Positions 42,684 to 53,851 of a stretch of DNA of 64,000 nucleotides are shown here, in pieces. A program made the position numbers and the translations under genes. Positions within the stretch are counted from its first letter, which is position 1, and every line of letters begins with the position of its first letter. A model generated the notes under the pieces. It was not told where the DNA came from. It searched no databases and saw only the letters and a program-made list of their open reading frames with translations. This DNA is from Thelonectria olida (lineage: Eukaryota; Ascomycota; Sordariomycetes; Hypocreales; Nectriaceae), in the NCBI GenBank assembly GCA_020736575.1, contig JAGPYM010000012.1:1-64000 (forward strand), given 5' to 3'.

Positions 42684-43867
42684 ATGCGTGCTTCTTTCTC
42701 TTCCATCCTGGCCGTCGTTGCCACCCTCCCCGTCGCTACCTTTGCTCACTACAACTTCGAGGCTCTCATTGTCAACGGCAACATCACCGACCCCTACGAG
42801 TACGTCCGCCAGACGACGAACTCCAACTCGCCCATTGCCGATGTCACCTCGGACGACATGATTTGCAACCAAGGTGGCCTCGACGCCGACATCCGAGCCA
42901 AGACCAAGACTCACACTGTCGCTCCTGGTGATGAGGTCGGCTTCAGTGTGAACGTAGAGGTATGCCGAGGCGAATCCAATCCCATAGTCGCAGAGGTAAA
43001 TATGCTAACACGTCTCAGATCGGCCACCCCGGCCCCCTCGCCGTCTACTTGAGCAAGGCCCCCGACGGCACCGAGACGTCCGACTATCTCGGTGGCGGCG
43101 ACTGGTTCAAGGTGTACGAGCTCTCGACCAGCTCCATCACCGACGCCGGTCTGCAGTGGGCTACCTACGTCAACAACGCGGGCATCCACAACTTCACCTT
43201 TGCCCTGCCCGACAACCTGCCGTCCGGGAACTACCTCATGCGCGCCGAGCACATCGGTCTCCACGCCGCCGGCTCTGCGGGCGGTGCTCAGTTCTACATC
43301 GGATGCGCCCAGCTCGCCGTCGAGGGCTCCGGCTCCGGCTCGCCCTCTCCCACCGTCCAGATCCCCGGCTATCTCACTGGCGAAGAGCCCGGTGTCCTGA
43401 TCAACATCTACTACCCCGCGCCCACCAGCTACACTGCCCCCGGTCCTGATACCTGGCCCAACGCTTGTGAGGATCACACTGCCAACTTTGCCGGACAGTC
43501 GAGCGACGGCGACTGCACGGGCAGCGACAGCGACTCGGACAGCGGCTCCGACAGCAGCTCTGGCTCCAGCAGCTCCGCGGCTGCCAGCACTCCCAGCGCG
43601 ACCGTCATCTCGACTCCCTCTTCGACCGCCGCGGACAATGGCGTCGTCACCACGTCAATTGCCCCGGCCGCCACCAGCGCGGCTTCCGCAGACGAGCCCA
43701 CCTCGGTGCAGTCTGAGGCTCCCTTGTCCACTCCCACCAAGACACCCAGCAACTCCTGCTCGGCCAAGCGAAAGTCTCGCAAAGCGAAGCGGGCTGCGAA
43801 GCGTGCTGCTGAACAAGCTCAGAAGCGAGCTCTAGAGGAGCTTATGCGACGAGCCATCTATGAGTAA
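42684..43867 (+). CDS. AA9 lytic polysaccharide monooxygenase with a basic tail
   Basis: Exons 42684-42959 and 43019-43867; 374 aa. The signal peptide MRASFSSILAVVATLPVATFA is followed directly by HYNF, so the mature protein starts with the His of the copper brace. The second brace His is in IGHPGPLAVYL, and the axial Tyr is in AQFYIGCAQL after RAEHIGLHAAG. AA9 enzymes oxidatively cleave cellulose and related glucans outside the cell. After the catalytic domain come a Ser/Thr/Asp-rich linker and, instead of a CBM1, a strongly basic helical tail (SAKRKSRKAKRAAKRAAEQA onward) ending LMRRAIYE. I know no standard role for that tail. No GPI signal is present. Confidence 0.93.
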
Positions 43868-44313
43868 GGGGAGCCATTTTGAAGAGGAGGCTTGTGTAGG
43901 TGGAATGGACGAGGTTGGAGGAACTACGCTGCCCGAAGCATTGGGAATGATTCATCTTCGCTGTAAATAGTGCAAAGTATTGCAAATCATAAAATATGAT
44001 GGCGTGTACAAACACATATATTAGAGGTTCTGATTGATCGGTGACAGTGACTCTATGAGATACGAAGTACGAAGCGCGCATAGGTAGGTGAGCAGAAGAA
44101 ACCGCTGATCCCTTCACTTCTTGGCTCTCTCAACCCCAAATCTGGCTGCCTGAACCCTGTCACACGCCCATTGCCGTGGCGTCGTGCCAAGGACACCATC
44201 TAGCTAGTTGCTCAGCCTCAGCTGACCTCTACTCTTCATGCGCAACTTGCGCAGAGCTCTCAACCTCGTTTCTTCACTCTAAACCCTCATCTCTGATAGA
44301 CAACGGCGTCGAC
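43868..44313. other. Intergenic
   Basis: 3' flank of the AA9 gene and 5' flank of the monooxygenase gene. Nothing further is recognised. Confidence 0.4.
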
Positions 44314-46193
44314 ATGAGGACCGAAGACATGCACGTCGCCGTCATCGGCGCAGGTAAGTCGCGAGCAGCGCAAACGTCCCGGGACACAACAAGGCGACTA
44401 ACTAAGTGACAAGGACCCGCAGGTCTCACAGCCATCAAGGCAATGATGGAAGAGGGCTTCCAAGTCACAGGCTTCGAGCGACGTCCAGATGCAGGCGGCC
44501 TGTGGGCGTTTTCCGAGAATCCCCATTTCACCTCTGCGACGCTGAGCACAAAGACGCAGCTGAGCAAGTTCCTGGTGAGCACCTCACATCCCGAAGAGCT
44601 CATTACAGGACAAGCAGGACAAGCAATGAACTGATGCGAATCAGCTGCCGTTTTCAGACTATCCCATCCCAGAGGGTAAACCGCATCGTCTCTCGGGCTC
44701 GTGGACGGAGAGCTGACAGCAGCAGCCTTTCCCCTACATCCAATGAGTGCAGACCTGGGTGCCTACTACAAGTCTTACGCCAAGCACTTTGGCCTCTTGG
44801 ACAAGATCGTCTTCAACGCCTCCGTCCAGTCGCTGTCGAGAACCGACGACGGTACGCAATGGGCCCTTTCTCTGAAAGGCGAGCAAAGCCCGCGAGTTTT
44901 CGACAAGGTCATCCTAGCCACTGGCTCAGAGGTCAACCCCATTGTTCCCGAGATAGAAGGACTAGATCTGTTTGAGGGACAGTTTCTTCATAGCCAAGCT
45001 TACAAGAGGTATGCCAAAGCAATGCCATGTGCGAGTACGTACATTTGCTAACGACGTCTTAGGCCTGAACCGTTCGCTGGCCAAAACGTCGTCATCATTG
45101 GACAAGGCAACACAGCAGCGGATTGCGCAGTAGTAAGCTCTAAACAGCAACTTACAACATGCGCGGTAGCCCTTCTCTAACTCATCTCCAGGACCTCACC
45201 TCACACTCGTCCAAAGTATACTGGTCCCATCGTCGCGGCGCGATGATCTTCCCCCGCATCGTCAACGGCTCCCGCTTCGATGCGTTTGCATCGTGGAAAA
45301 AGGTCCGCTCCGGCTTCTGGGTCGCAAAGTACTTGCCTTCCGTCCACCGACGGATGTTCGACGCCTTCTTCTCGTGGGTCCTCAACGTATCCTGGGGCAA
45401 ACTCGACCCCCAATGGCGCCTCGATAGAAACCCTTACTACGCGACTACCATCTCCGGCATGGTTATCAACGACCATCTTATTCCTGCTCTGCGAGACGGG
45501 AGCGTGACGTCTACCGCCGGTGTGCGAAAGGTCATCGGTCCTCGCTCCGTCGAGCTGGCCGATGGGACTGTTCTCGAGGACATCGATACCATCATTGCAT
45601 GTACCGGCTACGACAACCCTCTCCAGGCCTTCGACGGCATCGTCAACCGCACAAAGACTCACCCGGACGTTCCGCCCATCCCCGACCTCTACCAGGGCAT
45701 CTTCCCCATCCAACACGCCGACTCCCTGGCCGTCCTCAACCATGTCATCGTCATGGACTCGCCCGTGACGTGTCGCGAGCTCGCCTCCCTAGCCATCGCG
45801 CAAATCTGGGCCGGCAAATCGCATCTCCCACCCGTCGAAGAAATGGAAGCCCAGATCCGGCGGCGCCAGGCCTGGTTCACCGACCTCACGCTCGAGACGC
45901 CTCTGCCCGTGCACGAAGGCACGACGGAGCCGCACGAGTGGCTGCGCTGGGTGAATGACATGGCCGGCACAGGCGTGTACGAGTATCTCGGGTGGACGAC
46001 TCACGGGATCTGGTTTTTCTTGCGCGAGCCGAAGCTGTGCAACTTGCTGTCGTGGGGTGTCAACACGCCGCACATGTATCGGTTGTTTGAGACGGGGAAG
46101 CGCAAGGCGTGGGACGGGGCGCGGGAGGCGGTTGAGCGTGTGAATTATTTGAGCAAGGTTGATCTTGAACAAGTCAAGCCGAAGACGGCTTGA
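44314..46193 (+). CDS. Flavin-containing monooxygenase
   Basis: Six exons: 44314-44353, 44423-44574, 44645-44675 (31 nt), 44726-45008, 45063-45132 and 45192-46193; 525 aa. All joins keep phase and restore family sequence, e.g. DYPIPEAFPLHPMSADLG across intron 3. The FAD site is VAVIGAGLTAIKAM, with Leu-Thr-Ala in place of the usual Pro-Ser-Gly. The FMO fingerprint FxGxxxHxxxY is FEGQFLHSQAY. The NADPH site is VVIIGQGNTAADCA, followed by the C(T)GY motif in IIACTGYDNP. It would oxygenate a soft nucleophile (N or S) or act as a Baeyer-Villiger-like enzyme. There is no membrane anchor. It stands alone, with no obvious cluster partners. Confidence 0.9.
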
Positions 46194-49100
46194 GATAGCT
46201 TTTATTGAGCGCTTGGTTTTGGTTTGGTAGGTATAGCCTCTAGAAGAGAGATCTCACTGTAGAAGTTGCATTGATACAGCATCGTACGGAAGACTCTATC
46301 CTGTTCTCTTCCGTCTCACCCGTTACCTTGACTCTTTAACCAAGAGGCATTGCAAAGCAAATTCCAAGCAGCTCAACACCATCCTCATATGCCTGAATCA
46401 TCACAACACTTCCCTCGAAAGACTGCTACCCTAGACTTCAACGCCTCCAAGAAAGCGCTGTCTTCCGCATATTGACCATTTTCATCTCTTCGGAGGGTAT
46501 TTCCCCGATTCGATGAGAGCTTGGGTTTCTTCCTCATAGATCAGATAATTACGCGAAATTACGTCTCCAGAAATAAGCCACCAGGGAGCGAGTCACGATG
46601 GCATCTTCCAACACCCTTTGAGCAACCCGTCAACATGTTTCCCTGGATGCACGCGTGATACTCCCCACCAAGTATACACAATCATTCGCCATAGCTCACA
46701 GGCTCTTCAATGTCGGTTCCGTAGCCGTGCTCTCGCACCCGAACCCTGGTGAATGTAATCATCCCATGTTCTTTAGTAGCAAAGTCAAACGCTTGTTAGG
46801 AGGTTTTAAGGGTTTTCTCCAACCCCGGTCAAGAAGGTCGGGAAATGGATTCTTGGAATCTCCGATGCAACGGTTCAGTTAGCGCAAGAGACTTGCTCCG
46901 GACATGGGTGATCTCCCTCTAGCTTCTGATGACGGTGCCTGACTCGCTCGCAGCGGAGACAGAGCGGCAGCGCTTCCAGAAGCGCGGAGGAGTTGGCGGA
47001 TCGGCATCTCTTTCCGTGCATTCAAGATGCTCTAATGTGGTTGAGGTCCGACCTTGGCGAGGGAGAACTCTATTACCTGTTGTCGTTGAGAAAGTGATCG
47101 TCGGCCCCCCGGATTTGCAGAGTGAGCGAACTCAACTTGAGAGAAAGGAGAAGAAGGTTGAGATTGAGTTTGCTCACATCACCCGCAGATGCCCCTGTAG
47201 ATCATTAGCTGCTACTCGGTCGAGAAAGTGCACCAAGCTCCTCTCCATTACTTTGCTGGAACACGAGGACGAGAGCGACATCGGATTCTGAAAGTCGGAC
47301 AGAGCCCAGGCCAAACCCATATTGTCAGCTAGCCTCGTCCTTCCCATGATGAGCGCCGAGAACATGACAGCCAAGGTGGCCCCGGCTCACGCCTCTGGAA
47401 GCCAGGCTAGGCATCTGGTGTCGCCCTACAAGCTATTGGCGTCCACAAGTCGATACACTACCACCGTAGCATGAGCCCTATATGAGGACTTTGGGCATAG
47501 CGACAAAGCGAACCGGGCCGGGAAAGGCCCGTTGGTGCTTGAATTGGCCGGGCCGGACTTGGCCGTTTGCAGAGTTTCACATATTCGCTGGATTGTGCTT
47601 GTCAGTGGTCGTGATGGTGGTGAGGCCATGAGAGAAAGGAGACGGAAGTGGCGGATGGTAGACAAATCAGGACACGCGGCAGTCATGGACGTACCTACCA
47701 ACCAAGATGCCCCCAAGAGAAATATCGGGAGGGCTGCATTCGATACGGTCTAGATGCAAGGTACGGCGGCGTGGCATAAGCTGGCAGTCAGCCTCTCCAT
47801 CCGGGGAACATTCGATGAGGAAAAGGAGATGGTTCGAAGGTCGACTCGTTGGCTGACTCGCTGCCGTCTCAGCATTCCAATGGAGGTTTGCTCTTACAAA
47901 CGCCCATCTCAAATGGTTACCAGGGTTGCGGTACGAATAGAAATGGGCATTGACGGATGTCACTGTCACTCGTGCAAGGTCTGGGTCGTCCCCAGCTGTT
48001 GGGCCTGTGCAGGGAAGGGGAGTGGCGCCATGGAAGATGTCGACTGTGGTATAATTGGAGGCCATGGAAACAAATGCATGGCTTGGGACGGAGAATCTTG
48101 CAGAGTATAGACATGGATTAGAAGTGGTGAGGCTCTGTTAAGATGGACCGGAGATCAAGAATGGTGGCCTCTCTCGCTTGGACAAGCTCCGTGTCAGCTC
48201 TGGCGTCGAAGAGGCAATCCATTAGCGGCGGGCCTCTTAGTCTTTTCGGTGATGGCCTCATCAGCGTCCAATGAAGAATTGATTCCAACAACTAATTTAG
48301 TCCTTCGTGCTGATGCTTGGTCAAGACTCCCGTCATCCAATCCTGCCTGACTGGAGAGAGGCTGAGGAGGGCACGCGCTGTCGGGGGATTACCGTGGGCG
48401 TCCCGTCCGCTGCGCGTTAGCGACCCCGATCCACTGAAGTGGGCTGTACTACCCCCTAGGCCCCTGTAGCAGCCCCCCCTACAGCGCACAGTCCCCCCTG
48501 TGCGGGGTTCCAGGTGCGGTGGGCGGTGGATCCAATCGCTTGGTCGCGTCTTCATCCATCACCAGCTTCTTCAAAGCGTTACGTTGGATTTACCTAACGG
48601 CATCACTTTTGTCTGGTCAAGCGCGTTGCCTTTCCACAATTCCCCCAGAGTATTACAACACAATTATTCAATCCCTTTGATCTCTGTGTCTCTGCTCTGC
48701 TTCCCCAGATTCTCCAGCCTTACGATGAAGCATGGCATGTGGATTTCTGTTACTCAATTACCCCAGACGTCAACGTCAAACTCGACGACTTGCGACGAAA
48801 AGCAAAAGAGCCGCATTCACGGCCGAGCAATATCGACGACGACGACGACGACGTTCCAGAAGCACTCGAAGGGATTTCGGTTCCACGCCAACGGGCATCA
48901 GATGCTTGCAAGGTACGGAAACACGCGCCGGATCTTTTCCACGTGCGCCACAATAATATGCAAATCCCAGCAACATGCACTAACTAACACAGCAGCCGTA
49001 ATTAACCAAGACTTTTCTCTGCAGTCTCCCGTGAACCAACGGGACGCTCCTGTAGGGTGATGATGTTATACCTTCATGTCATCGCACTCGAGTCAATGGA

Positions 49101-50580
49101 CGGGAGACAAAGACAGAGACAGAGAGATGCTCCCCCCCTGCTCATTCTCTTCCCTGACACTTGGCCTGTTTGGCTCTTAGTGATTCCATCCCCTTGCCCA
49201 TTCTCCAGCCATTCGCCCAAGTTCCGATGGCGCACATCATCCATCACTTGGCTGCAAAAAACATGTCCCGTCCAATTCCTTCATTCGTCCATTTCGCCGT
49301 GTCAGCACCGTGACTGTATTCGCAAATTGAGTGGATAGCTTCCTTCACACATCGGCCGTTACACCAGCGGAACCGCGTCTCTTCTCTCCGCGTGTTATTT
49401 CCCGCAAGGGGCCTCTCTTCTCGATGCTCTTCTCAGCCCTTTTCTGGAAAAGCGTCGTCTCTCCAAAAATCTCCAACTGTCTCCATCAGAGCGAAGGAGC
49501 AGGGGTCCCTTCAACCACTTACTTCTCGAACCGGCAGGCTCCGTCCGAACATGCCGCATATGCCAAGTTCCTCTGCTTCATGCCCCTGCTCGCATTTGAC
49601 GAGTACGGCACCAACAACTGCATTCTCGTTGCTCCGTCTGTTCTGTGCCGCACGTAGCCTATCTTTCTCTGCGTCCAGAGCCCTCCCTCCCCTCTTCACT
49701 AGTCGCTTCTTAGCAGCCCGTCCGTTCGTCGATATACCGCAGCTACTGCTCCAATGATACGATCCATCGTCTCTCTCAGCAGCCCCAACTTGGAGGGTCC
49801 TGCTTCTTCCCCAAGTAGGTAGGTAGGCGTCCCTCCTTTGAGCAGATGGCGTATCGAGCTAGACGTTCGCGAAGTCTTCTACGCCATGGACCGGGCTGGG
49901 CTCCATCACCATCCCCCCAACCGCGCCATGGTGCAACCAGCCCAGCTCGCAGGCTTGGCCAGCATCAAACCCCTGATACCAAGCAAAACGCAATACCGTA
50001 CATACCTGCAGCTAGCTGTATGTACGGATACCCAAACACATGTTCGTCACCAATCCCGCACTTCGGAGCTTTTGGCCCCCTTCCTCCCATGCCATGCCAT
50101 GCCGTACATGTGCTTCCTTCACACCCTGTTCCCTATTCCACCCACGCCAAAATGGCCCAGAACCCCAAGACGGGCCAGGGTCCCTGTCAAACCTGATAAG
50201 GTACCATCTGGATCAAGTCCGAACCCCCTCGCTCTCCCCAGCTAAAGGAACCGTTGATCAAGTGTCTAGGCTTGCATCGCCATCTGCATGGCTGACGCTC
50301 TTTGACATTTTTCTTTTTGACATTCCAACGTTTGTTCGTTGCTGCAGCCCCGAAGGGTTCTTCCCTGAACCTCGTGCCGACAAAGTTGAGTGATTGGCGT
50401 GTATACCCTCGCTCGCCTGTCTTATACACCCCATACAGAACATCCACCTCTATTGCTTTTTCTTCCCTTTTTTGCTTTGTTTAAGATCTTCACGCATCTT
50501 GACAACTTTCCCCGTTTCTCCACATAGATGCTACCGAGGGGCATCTCATCCTCCTCCTCCTCGCCGTCCACTCCTTTGCC
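46194..50580. other. Long gene-poor stretch (4.4 kb)
   Basis: No gene can be supported. Open frames at 46929, 47667 (minus), 48500, 48739, 49331 and 49838 lack family motifs and paired splice sites. A C-rich hairpin pair lies at 48464-48504 (listed separately). CT-rich leader-like sequence at about 48650-48724 precedes ATG 48725, and again at 50400-50580 before the membrane protein gene. The rest could be long UTR, non-coding RNA or simple spacer. Confidence 0.4.
48464..48504. repeat. Two adjacent C-rich hairpins
   Basis: Stem CTGTAG (48464-48469) pairs with CTACAG (48479-48484) around a C-run loop. It is followed at once by stem CGCACAG (48485-48491) pairing with CTGTGCG (48498-48504) around TCCCCC. 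CCCCT/AGGGG stress-element cores lie alongside (48452-48465). These could be paired sites for C2H2 zinc-finger factors. Confidence 0.5.
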
Positions 50581-51864
50581 ATGTCCATCTACTCAGAGGC
50601 CCCCGAGGTGCGGGCCTTTTCCAAAGACAAGCCCACGCTGCTGGTGTCGTGGTGGATCACCATCTTCTGCGTCGCCATCATCGTCTTGCGCTTGACTGGT
50701 CGCTATGTTCGTGTCGAGAAGCTGCTGCGCGAGGACAAGATCGTCGCCGGCGCCATTGTGCCGCTCCTGATCAGGGCCGTGTGCGTGCACTTTGTGCTCA
50801 AGTATGGCACGAACAATGTCAATTTGAATGGCCTCCACTTGACGCAGGATCAGGTTGACAAGAGAGTCATTGGGAGTCGTCTTGTCATGGCCAGTCGAGT
50901 GTTCTACGCAGCCATGTAAGTCCTCCCCCCCTCCATCCATCCACCAACGAACATCACTAACACAGCCTGCCATAGTCTATGGATCATCAAGTACACCACG
51001 CTCGAATTCTTCAGCCGCCTCGCCGGCGCAACAAGAAAAAAGACCCACGCCATGATTATCCTCGTCATGCGTTACACCCTGGGTCTCACCTTTATCGCCG
51101 TCGTCGTCAGCGACCTCACCGAGTGCCAACCCTTCGACCACTACTGGCAGGTCACTCCCGACCCGGGCGGCAAATGTCGTCAAGGCCTCGCCCAGATGCT
51201 CACCATGGGCGTGTGCAGCGTGGCCACCGACCTTGTGCTCATTGCCTTTCCCATCCCCATCATTCTCTCCAGCCAGATTGCCCTCAAGCGCAAGATCTTG
51301 CTGGTCATGCTCTTTAGTCTGGTCTTCATCACCGTCGGCATCACGCTGTACCGCATGCCCTTCATCATCCGCCACAGCGGTAGCCAGGTCGACCGAACCA
51401 TGTGGGCATCGGTTGAGATCCTTGCAGCCACTGGCGTCGGGAACACAGTGGCGCTGGGCTCCTTCTTGCGAGACAGCGGCGTCAAGCGCAAGAAGTTCAA
51501 GGGCTCCAACAGCTACTCTGGCTACTCTGGCTCGCGCTCTCAGTCGCAGCCTACTAAGCTTACTCGCACTGCGGTGAGCAACTGGGAGGAGGAGCAGGAC
51601 GAGCGGGTGACGACGACGGAGGGCATCTGGAAAAGCAGCGGTGCGTCACACACGACGACCGACTCCATGTCCAAGTCGGAGCGGAAGGACTCCAATGAGC
51701 ATAGACCCGTGAGTCCGACGCAGAGCCAGGACGGACTCATTACGCGGGATCCGATACAGAACTCGGTCGACATTCCTCACCGGCCGCCAGTAGCGCTCGT
51801 AATGGGCGAGAGGAGTGAGATTCAGCGAGGGAACAGCGTGACTATTCGAGGAGGAAGCAGATGA
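50581..51864 (+). CDS. Integral membrane protein, fungal rhodopsin-domain (PTH11/SAT4-like)
   Basis: Exons 50581-50915 and 50976-51864, with a 60-nt intron; 407 aa. About seven hydrophobic segments are seen, e.g. LLVSWWITIFCVAIIVLRL, ILVMRYTLGLTFIAVVVSDL, LVLIAFPIPIILSSQIAL and ILLVMLFSLVFITVGITLY. The ECQPFDHYWQVTPDPGGKCRQ loop (Cys pair) and the following AFPIP match the family of fungal seven-helix proteins that includes PTH11-like receptors, though no CFEM domain is present. The cytosolic tail of about 140 residues is Ser/Thr-rich and likely phosphorylated. A plasma-membrane receptor or sensor role is inferred by family; the ligand is unknown. Confidence 0.82.
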
Positions 51865-53851
51865 TTTACTACAATGGATGGATGGATGGATGGCTACGGA
51901 CACGGGATACCTTGGTAGGATTGGATATGTAATTTCTGGATGACCTTTTTTTTGTTCAATTTTTATGTGTGTATACTATTCAATGTTTAATATTGGGCAT
52001 CATGACGATCACGGTTAGGACGAATTGATTACAGAAAAGGGACGGATTCTCTTTGCTTACAATACGAATATTTCCTTATGCCCAACAGCAATAACAACAG
52101 TGTACCAGTTGCAACAATGCAATAAGGTGATGATGTGATCAAGAACCAAGAACCAAGATATCGCTGCTCCGCCCGTATTCGCCACCACCGCAACCACGCC
52201 ATGTGTCTGACTCGATGGCAGCCTTAACCGAGCCCCAGAAGCTATTGATTTGACGCGCATGTCTTGGAAGCTCTTCTCATCTTGGTAGCCCAGAATAAAG
52301 AGACGACAGGACGAAAAAGCAATTCTCTGTACGTAATGACAAGAGGGAAGCACGTTCCATGGCGGGGCATCAGGGACGAGGGAGCCGCGGCTTGGTGGTG
52401 AGAGTGGAGTGAGTGTTGAAGGGACGAGGCCCAAGCTGCTGATTGATGATGCGAGTGCGTAGTTGCGAATAGTCGGGCGTGGTGCGTGATGTTCGCTCAG
52501 CTTGATACAGTCTCAGATGCTGTATCAAGGCCCCTTATCATCTCGTGAGCCAACCACGGCAGAGAAGAAGCTGCTTTTGTCCAGGTGCAGAGCGTGTACA
52601 ACCGACATGGACTCGGCGGCACTCGCAATAGGTTGTCGCAACCAAGTTACAAGGGTTTAGCGACCAAAACCACCTACCTAATCGAGGCACACCCACGGGA
52701 CAATCCTGCCCCCCCTGGCGAGATGGCTTCAGGGACATGGACCGATCCACGGACGTGACTATGCTCGGTATCCGTAGGGTTCCCGACTACCTAGTTCCAG
52801 ACATACCGCGCCCAGGGGGGGGGCAGCCAACGAGAAACGGGAGGGGGAGAGGGGGCGTGTGTGCCTTGGTGAAGATGCTGGAGACGGAGAGAGAGGCGTG
52901 AGACCGCTGCGGAGTCTTTTTAGGCGCCACCCCATGTTGAAGAAGAAGTAAACCCCTGCTGTCAGACATCGTGGCCTTGTCTTGTCAATGGATCAATGAG
53001 TTGATGGATGGAGACGGCGCACTAGAAAAGATGGACCATATGACGGACCTTGCGGAGATGGGAAGCTGGAATGTAACTGCTTTGCCTCTAAAAGCGAGGC
53101 CACGGTGAATAGAAGAAACACGAGTCTCTGAGGACTTGGGCTGATTCCGAGCTTGGACTTTTGCCGCTCTTCTTGTAGAATGTCACAAACCACGACGTTT
53201 CTGCCTCTGCCTCTCTCTGCCTTATACCTACTACTCCTCGTCCCTCTCCCTCCCGTCGGGTAACGAGCATCCTTCCCATCGATCTTTTGTTCCATTGCCC
53301 TTTTGCCGCATCCTTCCGAAGAAACTTAGGTTACCCCTTGTTTCTTCTTCCATGGACGTGCCCTTGATCAGCTTCTGAAAGAGCGACCTAAGAAAAGCCA
53401 CCCCCGCGCTCTTTACGCCCGTTTCTTGTCTCTCCCTCCCTCTTCTTTCTTCTGCCTCTTCATCTTGGAGGCTTCTAGAAGACTTTTCGAAGCTTCCGCC
53501 ACTTTGAAGTGGAAGAGCGCATCTTGAAAATCATCGCCATCTGATAAAAATCCACTTCCCCTTCAAGACGTTACCCCAGATCCCAAGGGACCGGGAATAA
53601 TTCATTCTCTTACGTTTTAATTGTTCTTGCTTCTTTTTCCCTCTTCTCCGCGGTTACTTGTCACTTTTTTTTCCCTTTCCTTTCTTTTCCTCTTTATTTA
53701 TTACCAATTAATTCCCACCACCCCGCCCTCTCCGGCTTTACAGTCAGTCAACTTCGTACCCGTCCAACCCCGGATTCTCACTTTTTCCCGTCTTTCCCCA
53801 ATTCGGTGTCTCGTCTCACATCAGCACGCATCCCATCCTGCAGCCGACAAG
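51865..53851. other. Intergenic and long permease leader
   Basis: A (GGAT)n microsatellite lies at 51875-51893. Bases about 53400-53820 are strongly pyrimidine-rich, probably the 5' leader of the permease. The in-frame ATG at 53621 would add 77 hydrophobic residues but reads as translated leader, so it is not used. The minus-strand frame at 52057-52434 has no recognisable features. Confidence 0.45.

Noticed and set aside
47667..48065. 132-aa minus-strand frame
   Set aside because: No recognisable motif, and the start context and flanks show no gene structure.
48739..48987. Small frame with a poly-Asp run
   Set aside because: The run comes from a GAC microsatellite (about 48835-48852). There is no homology-like pattern and no splice support.
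51874..51893. (GGAT)n as a telomere-like or functional repeat
   Set aside because: A 19-base microsatellite in a 3' flank, too short and not telomeric.
53621..53851. 77-residue N-terminal extension of the permease
   Set aside because: In frame, but it reads as a pyrimidine-rich leader (Phe/Leu/Ser runs). Amino-acid permeases begin with a hydrophilic tail, as from 53852.
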